Assembly (NCBI GenBank): GCA_030549495.1
Contig: JAUIRK010000976.1
Coordinates: 248,001 to 312,000 of the forward strand
DNA: 64,000 nt
Reading direction: 5' to 3'
From: Nectonema munidae
Taxonomy: Eukaryota; Nematomorpha; Nectonematoida; Nectonematidae
The notes beneath the pieces were generated by a model. That model was given only the letters and a program-made list of their open reading frames with translations. It ran no database searches and had not been told where the DNA came from. Of the stretch, positions 1 through 11,589 are shown in pieces. The position numbers and the translations under genes are program-made. How positions within the stretch are numbered: position 1 is the stretch's first letter; each line of letters opens with the position of its first letter.

Positions 1-1659
1 CAATACACAAATTTTAGAATCTAGGCTCGAGAACCACAATAACTAAAGTCATTTTGAAAGGAAAGGTATTGGTTGGGATGTTTATTCTCACTTTTATGAA
101 TTTATAAGACTAACAAGTAGTGAAGAATAAGAAAACACACATGAAGGATATTAGATTGACTCAAACGTCTGATGTAACAACATTGTTTAGGAATTTTTTT
201 TTATTTGTCGGTATCGCATTCAAGGAATAAATAATATTCAATAGCTGCATAAATGGTAAAATTAATCACGATCGGGAATCGAACCCAGACCAACTGGAAC
301 AAAAACATGTGTTCCCACCATTAAGACATCTGCTTTGTAAAGTACCTTATATAGGTAACAAAAAAAATTGTTCCAAAAGTGGAAGAAAAAATTCAATGAG
401 ACTATGGACATTTTAAATCTCTTCTAGAGTAAAATTTAAATGAAACATATATACAATATACAATATACATATGAATGCACAAATATCTTGAAGATAATTT
501 TAAAAGTATTAATCCTTTTCTTAATGCCACGGTAAGTTTTTGGAATTTACGTTTTACTTTTTTATAGTAACCCAAACAGCTCTTTGAAATATCAAAATAT
601 TTTTAGGAAAAAGCTGGATAGCATATTTACTTGCTCATTTTATTTTCCAGGAAAACGTAAAAAGTACTTTTCCTGATAGAAGTTCTTCTAATCCTTATTC
701 AATGCTTCAAACAGTTGTGAACTTTTATTCTAATACACGCATGCATTCACTTTGATTCTTAAAGAGAAACTCTAGGAAAATTAAGTCCGTGGGACAAATT
801 CAGAGTGACTTTTTGAAATTTATGCGAAATTTTCATGACGTTTTTAATTCAGGGTATTATGGATTATTCTAGTAATTCTAGGAATTTATATTTTTGTTTG
901 TGATATATCGAAGTCGGGCTTACCTAATCAGGAGCACTTGAAATGTCCAAATAAAAAGATAAATGTTATGTTCGCATTTACTTTGCGAATCTGTGGATGA
1001 TAGTGAGAGGTGCTTTCTCTGACTCGAGCTATGTACCTGGCTAAAATTAAAACCGATTTATGTTAAAAACAACAGAAGCTTAATTTAGAACTTAACGCCT
1101 CACAAAATCAAGGCTAAGTGAATGTGAGTTCATGTTTTTTATTCAAATAAAACTCTTCTCTAAAAGAATTTATATTCCAATAAAGCATTCTAAAAAAATT
1201 AAAATCATTCATGTAAAGTCTAGTCAAAATGTTTCTCTAATCGATACATTTGCATTCAAGAAAAAACAATAAACTCTTTTACATTAAGATAAATACAAAT
1301 TGTGAGTGTTTTCAATAGAATGGTGAGGAATTGTTGTTCCTATAAGCTTTGACTATGGAGAATGGCAATGTTGATGAGATCAAACAATTTCACATAAATC
1401 AATGGATCACATGTAAAAGGTCATTTATATTCCTAAATACCAGAAATATTTAGCCCTCCTACAATTTACTGTGTTTGAGTCTAATTGTAGGAGTAGAGAA
1501 AGAGGCACACGAAAATGCTGCAACTATCAAAGAGGATTCATCTGTAAAGTGAGATAAATTATGAAATCCAGTACTTAAATAAAAATGTCCATCTTATAAA
1601 ATTTTTGAATGTTTAAGCAGTTTCTGTCGTTTTCCTTTCAAATATACTTTGTAGCAAAT
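1..1659. other. AT-rich non-coding stretch
   Basis: No open frame of convincing composition and no recognisable domain on either strand. The only structured item is the SINE-like piece at 262-345. Composition is that of intergenic or intronic DNA of the same genome. Confidence 0.6.
262..345 (-). repeat. tRNA-derived SINE fragment
   Basis: Read on the minus strand, 273-286 is GGGTTCGATTCCCG, a near-perfect RNA polymerase III B box. An A-box-like run (TCTTAATGGTGGGA) lies about 30 bases upstream of it, near 312-325. The spacing and the lack of a foldable acceptor stem suggest a tRNA-derived SINE head rather than a working tRNA gene. Confidence 0.45.
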
Positions 1660-2560
1660 GTCAAGCAAAAGTTTGATTTATGAAAAAAATTGCTTACGAA
1701 AACATTCATTTAAATTTTAAATAAAATTAATTTTTTTATGCCAAATCGACCATACTGATTTCATTTCTCGACTCAGTTTTTGCTATTAAGGTGTGAAAAT
1801 TTATGGAAGTGTCAATCAAATTTGCGATTCCCACCTGAAAATAGTACCCAATTATATTATAAAAATTTTTGATAAAATAAATATTTTTATACTAAATCAA
1901 GCATGCTGATTTTATTTCTGCACTCAATTTTCATAATTAGCGTGTCAAAATTCTGAAAGTCTCAATCAAATTTATGGTTTGTCTCAAAATTTTCTCGAAG
2001 AATATTAATTAAATTTTAAATAAAGAATATTTTTTAAACCAAATCTACCAGTCTGATTTCATTTCTCAACTCAGTTTTAGCAATTAGGATGTGGAAATTT
2101 CGAAAAGTGTCGATCAAATTTACTGTAACATCTGACAAAATATCTATAAAAATATTTATCCACATTTTAAATAAAATATATTTTTTTAAATAAATCGAAT
2201 CTGCTGATCTTATTTCCCGACTCATTTTTTGCAAAAAGCCCCTTGGTTGGGGGTAAATCAAAAAAGTTTTATAGTAGATCAACTATGCTGATTTCATTTT
2301 TGGAGTTATTTTTAGTAATTAGGATTTCAAAATGTCAATCAAATATGTTAGTTTCGCCTGAAAATTTTTTTCAAAAAAAACCATTTAGATTTGACGAAAG
2401 ATTTTTTAAACAAATGTACCTCAGGACCATTACAATGAAAAAAAGTGCAAAAGTGCAAAATGAATTAGTGATGTATGCCTGAAAATGATCTCATAAAAAC
2501 ACTTTCATATTTTAAATAAAATATATTTTTTGGTCTAACTTTTCATTACGATATCCACTT
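1660..2560. repeat. diverged tandem satellite array 1
   Basis: About six head-to-tail units of roughly 135-165 bp, some truncated. Each unit carries the same ordered landmarks: an ATTTTAAATAAAATA-like run, then CTGATTTCATTTCTCGACTC or a variant, then AATTAGGGTGTG-like, then GTGTCAATCAAATTTG-like. The CTGAT landmark falls near 1755, 1916, 2053, 2204 and 2288, with a weaker copy near 2555. Units are well diverged from each other, so the array is old. A second array of the same family lies at 11590-12660. Confidence 0.7.
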
Positions 2561-4136
2561 CATTTAGGACTTAGTTTTCGCAATTCGGGTGCAAGAATGT
2601 GTGGAATTATGAATCAAGTTTGACATTTTGGAAAAAATTATATTCTGAAAAAAACGGACTCAATATCTTTGCAAAAGCATTATCAAGGTTTTACTAAGAT
2701 TAAATGATATTGAAAAAGAAGAAACAAAAAAGTTTCCAAGACTTTATATAATAATTAGAAGTTATGCACCCCTTATAATTAGATTGAGACTTTCAGAATT
2801 TTTAGGATCCTAATTATAAGCGATTAAAATAGCCCATGTTGGTCGTTATGAAAGAGGGTAAGTAGTGTTGTTCGTGTTTCACGCTGTTGTCCTATTTATG
2901 CCACTCAAATTTTAGAGTTAGAAATGGAAAGATCAAGTTTATGAATCAAAGATTTTACCGGTAAAGAAAAATAGCATTGCACACTGTGTATATCTCTAAC
3001 ACGAAATAAGAGAAGGCTTAGGATGTGTTTACCTTGTAATGTAATATTTATATTGTACACTGACTGCTATTACATAGAAAAGATGCAGAGGCAGCCAAAC
3101 CACTATTCTCCATGCCAAACTTCTATTCGATTTAAATGTAAGAAATTTCACACTTAAGTTTGTCTTTTCGCAAATAGAAGAAAAGAACTTGGTACTGTAT
3201 GTATTGGGAAGGTGAAGTAGCATTTTGTGAAGGATGGTGTTATTTGAGTTGAAAATTAAAATGGCCCAAGTACTTTTATTCCTTATCTATCAAAAGCCGA
3301 GCTCTCCTTTCCAAATCACTAAACTATAGCTAGTTAGCCAGATGTGAGCTCTTTAGTTACAAACACGCGTGGTTTTTATTTCTTTGAAGAAGAAACCTCT
3401 TTAAAATGATATATTTTGTTATTTTAACCTCTTCATCACTCAAAGTTAATCTTAGAAGAATAATCTTCCATTCCTTCTACCAATTTGTCAAACATACAAA
3501 AGTAGAAAAAGTGCTTTTTCTCCAAATGTTTTGATTCAATTAGTTTCATCTATTTTTTAGCCATTTTTCTATCAAAATTTTGCACATATTTGATTAAAAA
3601 TATCCTCAACTTAGAAACTTCTTTTTTTCCAAAAGTAATCGGTGGATTCCTGCTAATTTTAATTACAACATATTTAAGCAAGGGGAATTAATTATTATGT
3701 AAGATTTAAATTTTTACAAGTTGAATTGAGAGAGATTGCTATCGTCTTTTACTCTATATTCGAATTCGATGATTATCCAGATGCAAAATCATAAAGTGTT
3801 TTACATATTGATCGATTCATTTTAAAAATATTGGTGCGTTCAACTAGAATTAAGACAGGATGAATGATTGCAAACGCGTGCACTTTATTTGGATATTAAT
3901 CTCATCTAAATCAATTTCCAAGGAACTAGAAATATTTCTTTTCCATGCATGAAAATGTTTCTTTTACAAAATAAAGGTTTATAAGATAAACGATTTATAA
4001 ATAGCGCCTTTATGCCACTTTTCAAAGCTTTTCTTTCAGGCTTGTTTTTCTTTCTCAAATTTGTGATGAAATGCTTATTATAAAATATTCATTTTTGAAA
4101 AATATCATCTTTTATATTTATAGATACTAAAATATT
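2561..4136. other. non-coding, nothing recognised
   Basis: AT-rich DNA without supported coding frames or clear transposon ends on either strand. Short open frames here have no domain and no splice context. Confidence 0.55.
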
Positions 4137-4665
4137 TATGTTCCACTCAAACTGTTTTTTAGAACTTTCTAAAGCATTTGATTTATTACCTCATAAGCTT
4201 TTACTTCAAAAGTTAAGGCAAGTGTCAATTAAAGCAGTTTTATCTGATAAGAAGTGTGCAAATACAGGTGTTCCACAAGGATCCATGTCCACTTCTTTTT
4301 TTTATATTAACCAATAATTTGTATTATTCTAACCAATTTTGATCTCACTTTAAATATGCTGTTTTTTCCCTCTGAACTTCTGAAGTATCAAATTTTAAAA
4401 ATATACACAAAATGAACTTCAAAGTTTGTTTGATTGGGCTTTTAAAAATAGAATTATATAATAAATAAAAATAAATCAAAATTAATGCTTTTATCTAGGA
4501 ATAATCAGTTAAATCTAAAATTAGATAATTTGCTATTTGGAGTTGTGGACAATTTTAAGTTGTTAGGCATAATAATAGATACTAAATTGAGATAGAAAAA
4601 GCTTTCTAGAGTGATTGGAATTTTGAAAACTTTTAAAAGTTCAAGACGAAATATCATAAGTGTAA
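4137..4665 (+). mobile_element. LINE reverse-transcriptase fragment (CR1/Jockey group)
   Basis: Short stretches in changing frames match landmarks of non-LTR reverse transcriptases. A FELSKAFDLLPHKLL-like stretch (motif around the first catalytic Asp) lies near 4155-4215 and GVPQGS near 4268-4285. LLGIIIDTKL, a post-RT motif, lies near 4560-4592. The YADD box is not readable, several hundred bases of the usual domain are missing, and the frame is broken many times. This is an old dead fragment. Confidence 0.65.
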
Positions 4666-4667
4666 AA

Positions 4668-4900
4668 ACTTGAGATGACTCCAATGGAAGTCTAATCTAT
4701 TTTTAAATATATTTAATGTTCGTGCATCCACAATATTTTGAGGTAGATTGTTCCAATCTTTAATTGAAGATTTAGTAAAATAAGTTTTTCTAAAAGTGTC
4801 ATGATGAGAGTCTACTTGAATATAATAAAACTTTTATTTTTTGTTGATTTGCTTTCTAAGTTTTTCTCAGAAACATTGGTTAGATGAATTATTATTGAGA
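4668..4900 (-). mobile_element. LINE 3' coding fragment, opposite strand
   Basis: On the minus strand a short open stretch carries DWNNLPQNIVDA followed by IFKNRLDFHW. This is the tail motif of many CR1-like LINE proteins (W-N-x-LP ... FK-x-x-L-D-x-x-W). It abuts the plus-strand fragment on its left, so two insertions of opposite orientation meet here. No RT core belongs to it in this window. Confidence 0.6.
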
Positions 4901-5099
4901 TAAAAAAACCTCAAAAACAAAAAATCAGATGTTTTAAACTTATTAAATGTTTCTTATTTAGATCCAACTTTATTTTAACTTTAAATTAACAGGACATGGG
5001 CTTTTTACTCCAGTATTGTGGCATTGGTGTATTATTTATATACTGTGGCATGCGAAGGTTAAGGAATTGCATCGAGAAGGAGGTAAAACTTTTCTTTGT

Positions 5100-5280
5100 A
5101 TGTCAACTAACTGACAACATAATAAGTTAGAAGCTAACTAACAATATATTTATTGATTGCAACATATTAAAAGTTAATGATCTCTATAAGCATAATGCAG
5201 TAATGTTTATATTTAAACTATTAAATGGAAGTTTGCCAAATGTCTTTGAAAAAATTTTTGGATTTTACTTTAGCTGATTG
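5100..5280 (+). mobile_element. LINE C-terminal fragment
   Basis: A plus-strand stretch reading KVNDLYKHNAVMFIFKLLNG followed by SLPNVF matches the region after the RT core of CR1-like LINEs (usual pattern: dly-x-hq, then lfmyk-x-ln, then lP). It is bounded on the right by the larger LINE and may derive from the same insertion as the 4137-4665 piece. Confidence 0.5.
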
Positions 5281-5338
5281 TAATCATGACTTGCACTATA
5301 AATATCTAACGCGTTTGTTTACCTTACTACAATAGAGA

Positions 5339-7352
5339 GTGAGATTTTACCAGACACTTAAGTTCAAATCAACAACAAACTTTGAAGTTATCAATCTCAT
5401 CAAAGCAAGAGATACTATGTTTAAAAAAATGAAGATATACAAATGCAGTGAGAGAAGTTTACAATTACGATGTACTAGCAAATATATTTCTTTGAGAAAT
5501 TTAATTAAGTACAAAGTTCGTCTCCTAAAAGAATCATACTATGGTAATCTTTTTACTAAACATAGTTCAGTTCAGGAGACTTGGTCAATAGTCAATAAAA
5601 CACTGAAAAACCCTCAAACTAGAAGTATTTCTTTGAGAGAAGGAGATACGCTCATAGATAACGACTATTTAGTTGCTGAAAAGCTTAATGCTTATTTCTC
5701 TCGTGCTTGCTCGAATGTTCCAAACAATTTTACACATGAATCTTCTTATGCCTATGATGATGGCTCTTTTTCTTTCATTAATGTTGATAGCGTAGGTGTT
5801 TTGAATGAAATAAACAAAATAAAAAGCAGTCATTCATGTGATATATATGGCATATCGACTTATCATATTAAGCTAATTGGTACGGCTGTCTCTGAGTTTT
5901 TAGCTATGGCTATCAACTCGGCTTTTAGACATTGCATATTCCCTTCTATTCTCAAAACACATAAAGTAATCCCTCTCTGGAAAAAAAGAAGATCGGAGAG
6001 ATGTAGATAACTACCGACCTATTTCGTTGGTGCCTGCACTTTCCAAAGTTTTTGAAAGAGTTATTCTCACTCAGCTTGAAGGTCATATATTGCAAAATAA
6101 ACTTGTTCATAAGCATCAATTCGGTTTCAGAAAGGACTATTCAACAGAAATTTTGCACTCTTTCCTCATTGAAGAACTCGTTTCCTCTTTAGAAAAAAAA
6201 GAAGACATGGTCCTTCTTTTTTTTGATATGGGTAAGGCCTTTGATTCAGTCAACCACTCACTGTTGATCCAAAAACTTTCTAAGTCTAGGATCAGTAAAA
6301 ACTCTCTTTCACTCCTCTGTTCATATCTTTCTGCTCGCAAACAGTGTGTATCGGTGAATAATTCTCTTTCGTCTTTCACTCCTATCAGATCAGGTGTACC
6401 ACAGGGCTCTGTTTTATCTCCCCTATTGTTTAGTCTCTATGTAAATGATATTTTTGATGTATCAAGTATATTTTCCTTTGTTCTCTATGCTGATGACTTC
6501 TGTGGCTATTTCCCACTTTCCTGTATTAAAAAAGATAATTGTATCAATATTAGCATGTTTTTATATAATCTAAACCTATTTTATGCTTGGTGCACGAATA
6601 ATGATTTGAAAATTAACTATGTAAAATCTAAAGCAATGGTTGTATCCATGAAAGACAGTGTAAATGAAGACTTTCTATCCAAAGCACGTTTCAACATAGT
6701 CAATAAGTTTAATCTACTTGGGCTTGTGCTTGACAATAAGCTAAGCTTTTCCCATCATGTTAATATGGTTTCAAATAAATTGAGCCAAGTTATTGGAGTT
6801 TTTCATCGCACAAAACATATCTTTCCTACGAATATCAAGCTCCTTCTTTACAAAACTCTGTTCTTGCCACACATTCAGTATAGCCTCATAAACTGGTACC
6901 CAAGCGGTAAAAATCGTATTGAGATTTTACAAAAGCGTGCTCTCAGAAGTGTTTTCAATCTCAAATACAACTCACACACAGAACCTGTCTTCAAAATTCA
7001 CTATCTACTCAAACTGAATGATCTCTTCAATCTTAAAGTTGCTTGCTTTTTGCATAAAAACATCAATAACAGACCACATGGACTCTTCAGCAAATTTCTA
7101 CAATATAATGATAATATAAAGCACGAAACCCGAAAAGCACACGATCCTTTGCCTGTGTTTTTCCGACTCTCAACTTCTACTGTGTCAGTCAGATACAAAA
7201 CAAATTTACTTCACAAACAATTTCCTTTTCTCTTTCAAGACCCCAGTTTATCTGTGAAAACCTTCAAAAAAATTTGGAAAAATTTTTTCATTTCTTCCTA
7301 TAGCCATTATACCTATTGTGACAGAAACTGCTATGTCTGCTCTACTTCCTAA
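5339..7352 (+). pseudogene. LINE reverse transcriptase, one frameshift
   Basis: Two long open frames (5339-6010, then to 7352) together form the RT part of a non-LTR retrotransposon protein. The order is a basic linker, NYRPISLVPALSKVFERVI (the join region, near 6010-6065), QFGFRKDYSTE, FFDMGKAFDSVNHSLL (near 6218-6265, first catalytic Asp), SGVPQGSVLSPLLF (near 6390-6430), YADD (near 6487-6498, catalytic pair) and LLGLVLDNKLSFSHH. A C-terminal YKTLFLPHIQYSLINW region and a late cysteine cluster follow. The frame changes in a run of seven A near 5981-5988, where the preceding frame reads into a stop at 6010. A single base in a homopolymer could be a true mutation or a sequencing error. No endonuclease domain is present upstream, so it cannot be autonomous as seen here. 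Clade: Jockey superfamily, CR1 side, by motif only. Confidence 0.85.
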
Positions 7353-7593
7353 TTTTATTATTTGACTCTACAACAATATTCCACTTTGTTTCCGTGAGCA
7401 ATGCTTTGAACTCGTGTCCTCGATGCTTCATTTTTCTACCCTATCCTTGAAAGTCTGTGTTGAATCCTAACTGCGGCCTCCTGGCTTTTGGATCTTCACA
7501 AAATTACCTACATTATTTTCATACTGTTTCGATAATTTGGTTCAGTTGTTTTTGTCATACTTTTCTCATGCGTAAACTTTCATTTGTAAATAA

Positions 7594-7628
7594 ATATCAT
7601 ATCATATCATATCATATCAAATCACATC
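7594..7628 (+). repeat. ATATC-type pentanucleotide tail
   Basis: About six to seven copies of a five-base ATATC/ATCAT unit with two imperfect copies at the end. It directly closes the LINE 3' untranslated region and is best read as that element's 3' tail. Confidence 0.8.
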
Positions 7629-9785
7629 AAACTTTTGGAATAGTAATACACATTTATTGGAATACCTATACATTTGAATATCGGATCATTTAAAAAATGT
7701 ATTTTAATAAGAATATAATGAAAAATATTCATCTATATATATGCGAAACTTGTCATTGTTATTCGTCTTATTTTTCTGAGCGTAATCTTTAGCTTGCTAA
7801 TTAATTCCAGCTTACTTCATTTTGCATCCATGTATCATTCGAACTTACATTTTTAATCGGATAAGAAAGTTTTATCCCTGTTACTTGTTCTATCATCAGG
7901 TATTTTTCATTTATACTTTTCTTTTAATTACACATTTATCCTTATTATTCATTCATTTCATGAAAGCGCTCATGTCCTTTGGAAATTTCACAGTAATAGT
8001 CTATCTTTTATTTACAATTGTGAATGCCATCCTCAAAATTGATTTTATTGTATGTTTTTATTCTCTTCATCTTTGTTAAACTGTGTATTTTATCAATGAA
8101 TCTCCTTCTTCTTCTTCGTCTTTCTTTTTACCTCCAAGGAAGAAACACAGTCAATCTCATAATCTTAAAACAAGAGATTCCTTAAAACTTTAGAGCGATT
8201 TTCGCTTTGTCTGCATAATTTTATGCTTTATTATATTTAAATAAGTTAAATTTATCTCGATTTGCTACTGAAACGCTAAATTTTGAAATAGATTTTGTTT
8301 GATTTTAAAGACACTTTACGATACGATAGTTTTTTTCTAAATTAGTTCTAAATCACGTACGGGAGAAAACTATGTTACGATAAATAACGAAGTTCGTTAC
8401 GATGTTTATCTTGTATAGATAGATTTTCTGCGTTATTTTTTTTATCGAACCTTTGATTTGTAAAGTTGAAGCCAGTTACTTGGCCATATAACATATTCTA
8501 TGGTCATTAGGTATGATATGATTTATTTATTATCATAGTCAACACCGCTTTATTATAACAGCAATCAAATACAATATTTTATTCTTTAGTAGTATACATG
8601 TGTATTCTATGAATCTACGTCTGCCAAACAGAATCATCACTCACTATTCTGAAGCACCTTGCAATTAATCCTTCACTTCGTCCTCAATATTGAATTTTGA
8701 TTCCATCGATATATTATGTTCAATACTTTTCTCTTAATTTATGATAAGCCTGCTATATTTGTCTTTCTTTGATGTACTTTTTTATTTTTTTACATTCTTT
8801 CTTAACTAACAATTCTCGGTGTATTTACAAGTAGCTTGTGATGTTTACGATACAATTCTATGCATGCAGCTTATTTTTTGAGTAACTTTAATTGTTCAAT
8901 CGATCGATTACAATAAATCTTCTTCTTCTTTTTATATATATATTATATATATTATTATTATTATATAATATATATATATATATATACAGTGGCGTAATCA
9001 AAGGTTGGGCCACATTGGGCAATAGCTTTTCCTTTAATAAAATAAAATATCGATCTTTCATATTTGTTTGGTTTTCAGTTTATTTAAAATAATTTTTTTG
9101 AAAATAGGTATATTAGAAATACAATGTAACACGTTAATTAAAAGTCCAACTTCATTAAACCCACCTAGTCATGATGATTATTATTTTTGATTAAGCCATA
9201 AAATAATTTTCTGAATAATCAATCATTGATATTTGTTTGTGAAAAAAGATTGAATATAAAAGAATTCATAGTTGAAAAAATTCTTTTTTTAGTTTGTAAT
9301 AATTGAATTTTGAATAAACTTTTTCAACGTTTATCTAATTTAAAATAAATTTGTTATCTATCATAAAAATGAAATTTAATGTTTTTAAATTTTACTTATC
9401 AAACTATATATTATTTTAAATTAAGTTCTTTAACTTCTTTACTAACAAGAATAGAATATTTTCAAAATTAAGTTTTTTTTTAAATATCAAATTTTTTAAT
9501 TCCGATATGTTTTCTCGGATCGGAAAAAAGTGAATTTAAAAATATGATATTTCTTTTTGAACGATAACGTAAGCCATTACTCTATCAAATTAGAAGAATA
9601 ATATCCAAACGATGATCATCTAAATCTAACTGACTTTCCACCTGTATGTTAATTAAGTTCATGGCAAAAAAAGAAAGTTTCAGTCTAGAAGATATGTTTC
9701 AGAAAATAAAAGAAGAAAATTTGGTTCTGCTTTCGGAAAATTTTGAAACAATTTTTACATTGTTTTTGTCTGCTGGTTATTAATT
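7629..9785. other. non-coding stretch with simple repeats
   Basis: T-rich DNA on the plus strand with no supported gene. Two places (near 8100-8115 and 8915-8930) show an AATAAAT- or CAATGAAT-like run followed by CTTCTTCTTC, which looks like LINE 3' tails whose bodies are lost. A TA/TAT microsatellite spans 8933-8985. Confidence 0.45.
8933..8985. repeat. TA/ATT microsatellite
   Basis: Mixed TA and ATT repeats. At 8987 it runs directly into CAGTGGCGTAATCA, which resembles the terminal bases of widespread DNA transposons. No matching second end was found, so I do not call an element. Confidence 0.6.
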
Positions 9786-11170
9786 ACAATTTCTTAGTAT
9801 CTTTGACTGCCATCTCCAAGGACGATGTCCAGCTTGTTTCCAAGAAAAAGGGTGCGGACACAGTACCTTTAAAGTTTAGTCTCGCTTTTGGGATATGCGC
9901 AAAATGATTTGGCCCATCATGAGGCGCTTTCGCAAACAACTTCTGTATCCATAGTAAGACCACGAATCGCCCCCTTCTTCACAGCTTCACCTACCTACCT
10001 ACGAAATCCTAAAGTCAATATGATTGTAGGTCTGATAGGAAACATTGACAAGCAAATCCAAAGTGTGAACTCCGACAATCGTTCAAAATTGAACACGCTG
10101 ATGCACGCTGCCTGATTTGCTGCTTAAACTAACTAGGATTCGGCGTCGCTGCAGGTTGGTGACAGAAGGCCACGAGAGCGCGGAAAAATGGAAGACTCAA
10201 CAAGGTACTGATGGATGCTACGAACTTGGACGACCCTCAGTCACCAATCAAAAGAAATACCTCGTCCAACCCGTCTCTGGAGTCATCAAATGTTCAAGCC
10301 TGCCCACCAATTGAACAAATTGAAGAAGCATTGCCGACACTCGACACAGATGAAGAGAAAATGTGGGTGAAATAGATCTAAAATAGAAGATGTAGAGGGG
10401 GCCTAGCCAAGCACTAATGCGTTATCTTACTGGCAAAACCCACCATCGTGCTTGAAAAGGATCTCCTTAAGGACACACTCAATACGATTTTTGATCAAAA
10501 TTTCGTAAGAGTCTTTACTTAGGCTATTGAGGATCCTCTGGCACCAGAAAAATGCATCAATTTAGTAAAATAAGAAAGTTATGTATCGAGTGTTTGTCAT
10601 AAAATAACAGCTTCTATGCAGTATCTTTGGACAAAAAGCCCTAGAAAAATCCTTACACAAATACTGTCCAATGATGACAACACCACCCAGCCACCAGAAG
10701 TGATAAGTGGGGAAGTACCTTCAAAAGGTTTGGGAAAGTTAGAAAAACTTTAAATTTTAACTTACGCATATTCTTCTATCATTCGCTGTTCAGCGAGGTT
10801 TTGGATATTTTCTAATTTTATGAAACTACCAAAAAACCATAGATATAAAAAGTAATCCATGCGCTACTAAGGGAAAAAATCATCAACGAAACAAAGATAC
10901 CTAAAATTGTTTCGCCAATTTTCCTAATTCCAAAGAAAAACAAGAAACTTCTGTTTTATTTCAAATTTTCCTTTTTCGAAAACTATGTTCACGAATGAAG
11001 AGGTAAGACTAACGACACTGGCACAACTTCGCTACCTGGAAGAAGAATGGAGGTGCGCCATTAAGGTTGACCTGGCACCAAGGTTCCCTCTAAGCTGCGC
11101 AGCAGCGCAATTGCGCAGTGATTTTTTTATATTTGCTCAGCATTTTTTACTTTTGCGCAGCAACTAATCA
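9786..11170 (+). other. unidentified decayed coding-like block
   Basis: Visibly less AT-rich than its surroundings. A plus-strand open stretch at about 10209-10374 starts LMDATNLDDPQSP, continues hydrophilic and acidic, and ends KMWVK before a stop. Another at 9888-10115 ends KLNTLMHAA. Neither frame continues into the other without breaks and I recognise no domain. 11083-11165 is GC-rich with repeated GCGCAG and GCGCAA words and begins TTCCCTCTAAGCTGCGC, which resembles ends of hAT-type elements. This may be a decayed DNA transposon or pseudogene. Confidence 0.3.
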
Positions 11171-11589
11171 CCATGTTTAATAGGTCCATTGCTAAAAAAA
11201 AGTCAAATGTGAAGAGATATGTTCAGTTATGAATGATTTTAGAGTTTTTGAGATGCTTTATTACTTTTTTTCTCCAAAAATATATTTTAGACATAAGTTT
11301 AACTAATAACTATCTTTAACCGTATTAGTGATAGGGGGCCCTTCATGAAAAATAAATTACACAAAATTTGCCGGATTATATCCAATCAAAAATTGCGATT
11401 TTTGATAAAATTGTTAGCGCCATCTTTTATTACAATTTCTATGGTAGTTGAATGACCCTCTTGACAAAAACTGTCAATAAAATTAAAAAATTTTGACATT
11501 TTCTTTGGTCTATATTAGATACTACATTGAAAATTTATAATTATATACAATTTTGAGTGCATAACACTTTATATATTTAATTTCTTCAA

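Larger units (their letters stand above)
5339..7628 (+). mobile_element. 5'-truncated LINE with microsatellite tail
   Basis: The element begins inside the linker before the reverse transcriptase; the endonuclease domain expected upstream is absent. It runs through a complete RT and C-terminal region to a stop at 7352, then about 240 bases of 3' untranslated sequence, and ends in an ATATC-type tail at 7594-7628. A 5' truncation plus a simple-repeat tail is typical of target-primed LINE insertion. The RT is close to intact, much better preserved than the neighbouring LINE pieces, so this is the youngest LINE in the window. I could not define target-site duplications by eye. Confidence 0.85.

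Noticed and set aside
262-345. Possible tRNA gene on the minus strand
   Set aside because: The B box is good but the acceptor and anticodon stems do not pair, so a SINE head is the better reading.
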